Of a stretch of DNA of 64,000 nt, positions 57,300 through 64,000 are shown in pieces. The DNA comes from Urechis unicinctus. Taxonomy: Eukaryota; Annelida; Polychaeta; Xenopneusta; Urechidae. The notes below the pieces were generated by a model. It saw nothing but the letters and a program-made list of their open reading frames with translations, did not search any database and had not been told where the DNA came from. Within the stretch, counting starts at the first letter, position 1, and every line of letters begins with the position of its first letter. The DNA is taken from contig CM067358.1 in the NCBI GenBank assembly GCA_034190875.2, forward strand, positions 40,715,014 to 40,779,013, given 5' to 3'. Both the position numbers and the translations under genes were made by a program.

Positions 57300-57640
57300 C
57301 ATGCTCACCAGATGGTGTCTGATGACCTGATAGTTGAGGTCAAGTTCCCCTACAGTACCAGGGACAAGCCTGACACTCCCGTCTCGGTGCCATACCTGGT
57401 CAGTGTGAACATTCAGCTGAACCTCATCAGCCAACATGACTACTTTTATCAGATTCACGGCATTTGTTTTGTGCAAACAGTCGACTTTGTCACCTCGTTG
57501 AGATTGTTCCAGTGACAGGTGACAATGACTTTATTTCTGTTATGGTTGCAAAGTTAGAGGGTCTTTTTCAGGGACTCCTTCAAAGATGCTGGGCTCGATT
57601 CCACGTATTTTCAATATTTCGGTTACTGAGTTTGTGTAGT
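57300..57640 (+). pseudogene. ISL2EU YqaJ nuclease fragment
   Basis: After CSPDGV (out of frame by a small indel) the frame LIVEVKFPYSTRDKP carries the Glu-x-Lys of the nuclease; ISQHDYFYQIHGICF corresponds to the Tyr-Gln-Ile-Gln-Gly block with Gln altered to His. Later VTGDNDFISVMVAKLEGLF fits the C-terminal part. Inactive. Confidence 0.7.
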
Positions 57641-57879
57641 CTTGTGCACTGATTTATTTTTTCTTAACATAATTATTCACCTGTACCTCTATTACATTGA
57701 TACTTGATTATCATAATATTCATATGATGTCACACCCTGAATTGGATATTCATGGATACTTTTGATATCATCTCATCCACATTCACATTTTTAGAAACAC
57801 TACCCATTACGTTAGGCAGTTGTGGGGACGACGAACTACCGAAAGTTGCATAGTGTATAAGAGACAACGATAATGAGGA

Positions 57880-58095
57880 GGAAATCTGGATCTCACAATG
57901 GTTCATTGGTGTCCCCAAGATTTTGAAGGTTTTTCACAAACCTATAATGCGCTCAATAAGCACTCTCATGCTGGAGATCTAACTGTCTGACTGCACCACT
58001 TTCCCTGTCAGTCGGTTCCCCTTACTGAAAAAGGTTGGTATGGTGACACCCAGTTTCACAGCGATTCGGAGCTGCTTGGTCGCTACGCGCAGCTC
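57880..58095 (-). pseudogene. ISL2EU transposase C-terminal fragment
   Basis: Reads VKLGVTIPTFFSKGNRLTGK, stop, ISSMRVLIERIIGL, stop, KTFKILGTPM. The pattern proline-containing turn, then (I/V)AS-x-R-x-x-(V/I)ER-x(n)-K-x-F-x-I-L is that of DDE_Tnp_4 transposases. Two in-frame stops are visible. Confidence 0.6.
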
Positions 58096-58364
58096 AGTGA
58101 CAGTGACAGCTTAACCATAAACAATTCGTTACTATTATTTTCATATGGGCGCGTGACGTAAGGCCAACTGCGAGAATTCTTCGTCGCAGTGGATCAAAAT
58201 GGACACGAATATCTTGTGTTTACGCGTTAATTGTGAAGTAAGCACATTAAGGCGATAACTACCGGTTGAGCAAGGGACCGCATTGTTCTGTGCTGCAACC
58301 TCTCGGACAAATCGGCAACGCGGTCTCTCATTGTAAACTTTTTCTGAATATTTGTAATTTTAAA

Positions 58365-58613
58365 TGATGCATTGTTAAAAAATTTCTAGCAGGTCGAAAA
58401 TTTCTGGTAGCCAAAATCTCTTAACTTTTTATTTCGCAATTAATATGCCCTCTTGTCATATGTATTGTTATAGGGGTCATAGGCATGATCCTGGGGTAGA
58501 GGCTCTTGCAGTTCTGCTAATAGGCGACGCACTGATGCATTGTTAAATAAATTCTAGCAGGTCGAAATTTTCTGGTAGCCAAAATCTCTTAACTTTTTAT
58601 TTCGCAATTAATT
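58365..58613. repeat. 80-bp direct repeat flanking a Polinton gene snippet
   Basis: Arms at 58,365-58,444 and 58,533-58,613 share TGATGCATTGTTAAA and CTGGTAGCCAAAATCTCTTA with few differences. Between them 58,446-58,533 matches the Polinton at 51,223-51,298 plus 53,823-53,834 in one continuous run, that is, the gene before ISL2EU inserted, with a single AT at the site. Confidence 0.9.
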
Positions 58614-58906
58614 AACTAATTATTGTCCGATCGTAAAACAATTAACATTTTCTGAAAGCTGATTCAATTACCAACCTTTGATAATTGACATATTCTATCA
58701 AAATATTCGTCGTATTCAAAGTGCGTTGACATGGACATTTATCGTCAAATTTTCGATGGCTTATAAAATAGTAGATATCTCTTCAATAGTCATAGACATT
58801 TGCTCAGTTGTGGACATAAACAGCGCAAATCTAGTCCGCAAATTTTATTGATATCGGTTGCCTCACTTCCGGTTTCGAAGGAATCAAGGATAAAATATAT
58901 ATATAT

Positions 58907-58917
58907 ATGTATGCATG

Positions 58918-59006
<89 letters not shown>
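58907..59006. repeat. (TA)n microsatellite, about 90 bp
   Basis: TA run with a TGTATGCATG interruption near its start. Flanks carry the dispersed sequence family also seen around 28,970-29,090. Confidence 0.95.
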
Positions 59007-59009
<3 letters not shown>

Positions 59010-59717
59010 CTATATTTTTTAAACGAAATTTTAATTGAAGGTGTCAATGATGTGCATAACTCAGATGTTTTGTTTTGAGCTTGATAGTAAGTTGAGATCA
59101 AGGTCATCAAAACAAATTTAACTACATTGATAAATCCATAATTACCATTATGAGTCTCTTGTATTTATGATGATAATGATGATGATTATGATTAAAAAAA
59201 AATTCCATAAAGTTCGTCCCATTTGCCTATTGCACTTAAGGTGATTTAGCTTGCAAATAAATGTTTGTTAACCAGTTTTTGTCTCGCCATACAGGTCGCA
59301 ATAATCAAAATTTTACTCTCAAAAGGTTTATAGATGCAAGTATAATACACACCATACAATCCAATGAATGGCGTAATACTGCACCATACAGTCCTTGAAA
59401 TGGCTGCAGTCTGCCCCATACTCTCCATGAAATGGTTGCAGCCCTAGCGACGCACCACACCTAGCAAACGACTAAACTATATCTAGCAAACGACACACCT
59501 GACAGCGCCTGAAAATGTGAGCCTAGCCAAGGGTCGCATATAATCAGTAGGGGCACATTGATATCTGCATTGGGTGACTTTCCTAGCGCTTTGTCTGCAG
59601 AACCACCTGATGCATACAGGCTGACAGAGCTGAAGAAAAGGAAACATTTTGGCACGCTGCCATATTTTCCATTCAAACACACCTTGTTCCTAGAGGGAGC
59701 ATACAGGTAACAACATG
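59010..59717. other. Unrecognised stretch before duplicated block 2
   Basis: One member of the CATACAGGTCGCAATAATCA family is at about 59,285, and a short repeat of ACTGCACCATACAG-like text lies at 59,340-59,420. No gene recognised. Confidence 0.45.
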
Positions 59718-59961
59718 ATGGTGTGCTTATGAGGGCACTATTGCATGGGAGCGTTTGTGTGTGTTGTGTGCGGCCACAGCCAACCGTTTGATTGGACCCA
59801 CTCATGTAACTCATAATGAATCGAAACACATGATTGGTTACTGCGGTGGTTGTATAGGGAAACATGGTGTTGAGTTAAGACTCGTCCGCCCAGTGCTAGC
59901 GTGATCTGTGTCAGGCAGTATAATATTGTGCTTATCGTGTTGTGTGACGGCTTTTCAAATT

Positions 59962-62633
59962 ATGGCGGAGGAGTTAAAAAATAGGGAAAATTCTGATGCT
60001 GCTGAGATCTCTGATGAAGACGGCTATCAGTCAAACCAGTTTGTGGAGAATTACATGAAGTGTTTGAAACTGACAAAGGAAAATCCCCTTGTTCCAGATG
60101 GTTACTCCATAGGCAGTCATAGCTTGGGACGCTATTACATCGCCAGGCTCATGAAATGGCTCGATGCCGAGTTCAGCTCAGGTACGAATTGTTTTAATGG
60201 CGATCGGAAACAAAAAGCTGCGTCGGGTGAACCCTTCTATTTAAAAAGAGGAACCGTAACGTTTTTAAAAGTTCTGTTAAATATTTTTTAAATGTTAACA
60301 TTTTTTTTCGGCAATCATCATGTTATGCATTTATATGTGTGACGTCAATTGTTTTGCGACATAGGAATGTGCCAGTTGACGGCAATGCTTGTTTGACACA
60401 ATTAAAACGAATGGTAGTTAGCAAGTAACCACCTTAAAGTTGTGTTAAATGTATCCCGGCCTCAGCAGGCCTAGTAGACATAAAACATCATTTTTAAATA
60501 GATTTTGCCGACAAGAAAACTGCTATAGTGGTGATGATTTACAAGAAATTTATCTTGATTTGTGCTAATATAAACTGGTAGCACAAAGACAGGGTTTCAA
60601 TCCTGTGGTAAGAATTGTTTTTTAAGGTCAATTGATTCTGTTTAGAAACAAAAATGGGTCGATGCAGTTTTGTTGAAACCTGTTATTTTTTTTAATAAGA
60701 ACAGCAAGGTTTTAACACAAAAATGTTACCAGTGATATATATCACCGACAGAGAGTAAAGGCATCACAATACAATTCAGTAAAACCATTCAAGCTCTCAA
60801 AAGCAAATATTTTGCGCGCACTGTGATTAGCCGATCAAGCTCTGGCCATTTATGTTGCCGGAAATTACCTTTCCTGCTTGTCGGTCAAATTTGTGCGCAA
60901 TGATGCTCACAACTTTGATGGGTTAATATTTGATGAAATCTACATTTTGTAACCAAAGCGGAAGTATACACATCGATAGCGAGGTAGTTAAAGAGCGCGT
61001 AATTATTTACAGCTAACATTCATGTGGTTCATGGTTTTAGGGAGGCACCGTTATCGATGGAACTAAATAAACCAGATTTCCACAGTGCATCATGAATATT
61101 TCCAGTCAAATAATAATGTTGAAAATTTTTTCGATCAAGTAAACTTTGTGGCACAAATTAAAAGATGGCATTATTTATGTATGCGTTAAACGTAGTTATG
61201 TATAAACACAATGATCCCTGAGCGCCTGATATGGGGCTGAACAGCCTCTTTAACTTGTCTCAGTAAATGTTAGTAGCCCACATGACCAATCAGTGCTCAC
61301 AACACCCTTTATCATGGCAATCTTCCTATTCAACCTCTGGGTACTCGTGATGCGCGAGTAACGCAAAATTACGGTTAGACTCGCTATAAGTACTCTGTTG
61401 GTCTAGTCGCTTAGGGGTTAAGCAACGGTGGTGTAAACTTTTCCATTGAGAACACCTGCGATTCAGTCACTAAGAATTGCTAATTGTTCTCATCACAGAT
61501 ATGCTTCAAGGCGTAGCAACTTAAATGCCACTATATAGAAAAAAGCCAACGTTGAATAGAATTGTTTGCTGTCAGGGCGCTATCAGGGAGACCGACTGCT
61601 AGATCTGTGCTCAGGCCCCAACATACACAGCATCATCAGTGCCAGCAGAGTGTTTAATGAGGTCATCATGACGGATCGTTCAGCCACCTGTCGTGCTGCT
61701 ATAACAAGATGGCTTGAGAAGAGACCGGGATCGTTTGATTGGTCCGATTACTTCGCTTTTGTTGCGGAGGAGGAGTGTCACTGGTAATTTTTTTAATGTT
61801 GCGAAGAACACGCACTCTTTTTGTCGACCTTGACCTTTAACTAAGGTAATGAATATGAATGTGATGATCGTATCGTAATTTGGTTTTATTTCGAGGCCAA
61901 GTTAATCGATTGGTAAATTGAATTCTTGTTGTATTGTTCATGATTTACCATTACACAAGTTTAAATCCACAGTAGTATTACATCTCATCGCATTCACAAA
62001 TTAATTTAGGAAACATTTGGGGTTGAATAGGCTCAAGTGGTATGTTTATCCACATCCGTCTATGATTGCGTTTTTATGGCATCAAATTATTGTACAATTA
62101 AACTTATCTTTAACAGGGAATATTAAACTGATTGCGTTAATACAAAGTGATGGTGAAATAATTTATACAATGACAGTTCTCTATATTAAAACAATCTTCG
62201 TATTATCCCATTTCAACTCAATTTCAGCTCGGAATTGGAAGTGGAAGAGCGAGTGAGAAACTCCATCAAACACATCTGCCCCTATGACTTATGTGACCAG
62301 CCCCCGTTTGATGCTGCATCAGTAGACTGCATCACTGATGTTCTGGGCATTGTCGCTGCAGCATCCAATCAGCAGATGTATAAAGAGATGCTCAAAGCAA
62401 CAATGTACATGCTTAGACCTGGTGGGTCTTTTCTACAAGTCGGAGTTCTCAACGGAAACGATTATCGCGTTGGTGGGAAAGTATATCCAGGGCTTGGTAT
62501 GACGGAAGATTTTGTCATGAATGCGTTTTTGGAATTAGGGTTTAAGGATATCCGTTTTCATTTATATCCGGTTCCTCTGGCCCCATCACTTCCTGTGGAC
62601 AAATCTTATTATTTTCTCTCGGCACACTTGTAA
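59962..62633 (+). CDS. NNMT/INMT-family N-methyltransferase, copy 2, three exons, 277 aa
   Basis: Members transfer a methyl group from S-adenosylmethionine to small amines or pyridines in the cytosol; the substrate here is unknown. Exons: 59962-60181, 61576-61783 and 62228-62633, with GT/AG borders and phases 1 and 2 that join in frame. Exon 1 has FVENYMKCLKLTKENPLVPD and YYIARLMKWLDAEF, the lid helices. Exon 2 has LLDLCSGPNIHSIISA (motif I, where relatives have Gly for the Cys), then VFNEVIMTDRS and RPGSFDWSDYFAFV. Exon 3 has CPYDLCDQPP, MLRPGGSFLQVGVLN, and the family ending with FLELGFKDIRFHLYPV. Length and three-exon plan match the family. No breaks are seen. Confidence 0.85.
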
Positions 62634-62716
62634 ATAGAAGATACTCTGAAGATTGTTCCACCCTGAATGTTTAGGATTACGCTGTAACACACGTTGACAC
62701 TGCTCTAGAAGTATTA

Positions 62717-63272
62717 AAAGTGGGGGTTCTGGCGCACCCCCACATCCATACTAAACGTCAAATTAAGGCATATACCGGATTTCGATCTTTGTTCCCTACC
62801 CACTTGCTTGTGCCAAAAATAATTTTATACCAGCATATTACAATTTAGGGTGAGCTTCACTCAAGAGAAAGTGGGAAAAGATGGGTTGGGCCCAGTCCCC
62901 AATAGACTCAGTCAGCGCAAATTTCGTCCGGACCGCCATCATTTATGGCCACCTCTGAAAGGCGAGTTGGGTCCGACCCAACAGCCCGCAAATTAATGTG
63001 ACCATAGGCTAAGGTATTTACGCCGTTTGTGGCTATCAAACGCTTTGAGTCAAACGGGTAGAGTGACACCTTGTTGACGTGTAGACCATTACAGAAGCAA
63101 TCACAGATTTATTGTAAAAACAATAGGCTATATCGCTTGATTCGGCTTTTATGGACATAATGATACTGAGATAAGCCTTGTAAGCCTTAATTTGACGAGC
63201 AGTAAGGATGTGCGGTGCGCCAGAACCCCAACTTTCCGCCAGAACCCCCACTTCCCACCAGAACACCCACTT
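62717..63272. mobile_element. Inverted-repeat element with PolB snippet, copy 2
   Basis: Duplicate of the element at 32,164-32,732. Arms AGTGGGGGTTCTGGCGCACC and its inverse near 63,175-63,230. The PolB snippet (62,997-63,090, minus strand) has lost about 15 bases relative to copy 1. Confidence 0.65.
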
Positions 63273-64000
63273 CCTATACTACAGCTCTATCATGATTTGT
63301 AACTGTAACGAAGGACCCAGTATAAGACAAGAATAAAAGCATTCTCCGGCCCTTCTTATACTTAAATTTCTTGTTTTGTACTGTGCTTCTTTGTTGTGAT
63401 TTTTGTTGCTGCTTGTTGTTGCTGGAGTGGGGACCAGCTCGCCCGCTGGCTATTCTGGTCACTGGTGTGCTCCATATAGCTGAGTAAAATTATAAGCACT
63501 CGTACATTGTGATGTTATAAACTCATTATATAAAACACTAGTCTTCACAATTCGCTGCACGTTGGGTAAGGAATGTATTAAACTTCTATACCTTTATGAA
63601 AGCTTCTAATACCCTCTTATTAAGTAAGCTCTTTTTGTTCACATTGAGGCTAGTTGCTAGTTTGTTGTGAGGAATTTTTCACAAGTTCGTTTCATGAGGA
63701 GGCAGCGTTAGGATGTGTTATCCCAGAAACTGTTTGTGAATTATCTCTGCCCAATCCATGAACTATAGCCTAAATTTTCAACCCCCTTGCAGTGCACACT
63801 ATGAAACTTAAATTTGACTGTTTACCTTTGATTAATGGCATCACTTCTATCGACACCCTTACCCAACCGGATTATTCTAGGTGTTTGTGATATGATACTA
63901 TTCTAGCTAAAAGTCTGCCTCCTCCCATTGGTTATTAGAGAGGTTTCGAAAACAAGCGGTCTGTCCTTATGACGTCATTAGTTAGCGTTTCAAAAGGCGC

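Larger units (their letters stand above)
57130..58110. mobile_element. Degraded ISL2EU-family remnant
   Basis: A plus-strand YqaJ-like nuclease fragment and a minus-strand DDE transposase end face each other, the convergent plan of ISL2EU elements. I could not find terminal repeats. It is much more decayed than the ISL2EU element in the Polinton and lies outside it. Confidence 0.65.
59718..64000. repeat. Segmental duplication, copy 2 (runs off the window)
   Basis: Same orientation and order as 26,588-33,460. This copy lacks the Polinton insertion in exon 1 and has a shorter intron 2. The block continues past the window end, so its length is unknown. Confidence 0.9.

Noticed and set aside
59461..59865. 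134-codon minus-strand frame upstream of copy 2
   Set aside because: Its right end overlaps the duplicated promoter region, the corresponding frame is not kept in copy 1, and I recognise no domain.

Overview
The window looks like nuclear DNA of a marine invertebrate animal; I cannot name the phylum. Reasons: spliced genes with GT/AG introns and microexons, very long (TA)n, (GTAT)n and poly-G tracts, minisatellites, and a dense load of DNA transposons including a Polinton/Maverick.

Left part (about 1-22,500): one minus-strand gene, a NHERF-type PDZ scaffold (Na+/H+ exchanger regulatory factor). I can build 12 coding exons with mutually compatible phases, giving about 742 residues: three PDZ domains, four short linker exons, one 27-base microexon, two acidic repeat-rich exons and a C-terminal ERM (ezrin/radixin/moesin) binding tail. 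Its introns hold a 37-bp minisatellite, other tandem repeats and a long hairpin.

Middle-left (22,500-35,500): AT-rich repeats, then the first of two plus-strand copies of an NNMT/PNMT/INMT-family (SAM-dependent small-molecule N-methyltransferase) gene in a segmental duplication. Copy 1 has lost the 3' part of exon 1 to an inserted Polinton piece (DNA polymerase B, coiled-coil gene and element end) and is probably dead. Copy 2 (59,962-62,633) is intact over three exons and 277 residues.

Centre (35,553-56,653): a 21.1-kb Polinton/Maverick (adintovirus-like) with roughly 110-123-bp terminal inverted repeats. Left to right it has a small coiled-coil gene, protein-primed PolB, an integrase stub, four small or unknown conserved genes, packaging ATPase, double-jelly-roll major capsid gene, a membrane coiled-coil gene, another conserved gene, a fiber-like gene and a YqaJ/lambda-exonuclease-like nuclease gene. 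It is decaying: a hAT element inserted in PolB, and that junction was then tandemly triplicated; an ISL2EU element with AT target duplications split another gene; stops and frameshifts break most of the larger genes. The ATPase, fiber and several small frames remain open. Integrase is only an N-terminal stub and I found no protease.

Right part (56,654-64,000): a (GTAT)n tract touching the Polinton end, a second degraded ISL2EU remnant, a Polinton snippet that preserves the empty site of the ISL2EU insertion between 80-bp direct repeats, and the second methyltransferase copy, whose duplicated block runs off the window end.

The host genes show no link to each other. What ties the right two thirds together is repeated capture of Polinton pieces: in the methyltransferase exon, in an inverted-repeat element, in the 80-bp repeat and inside the Polinton itself.
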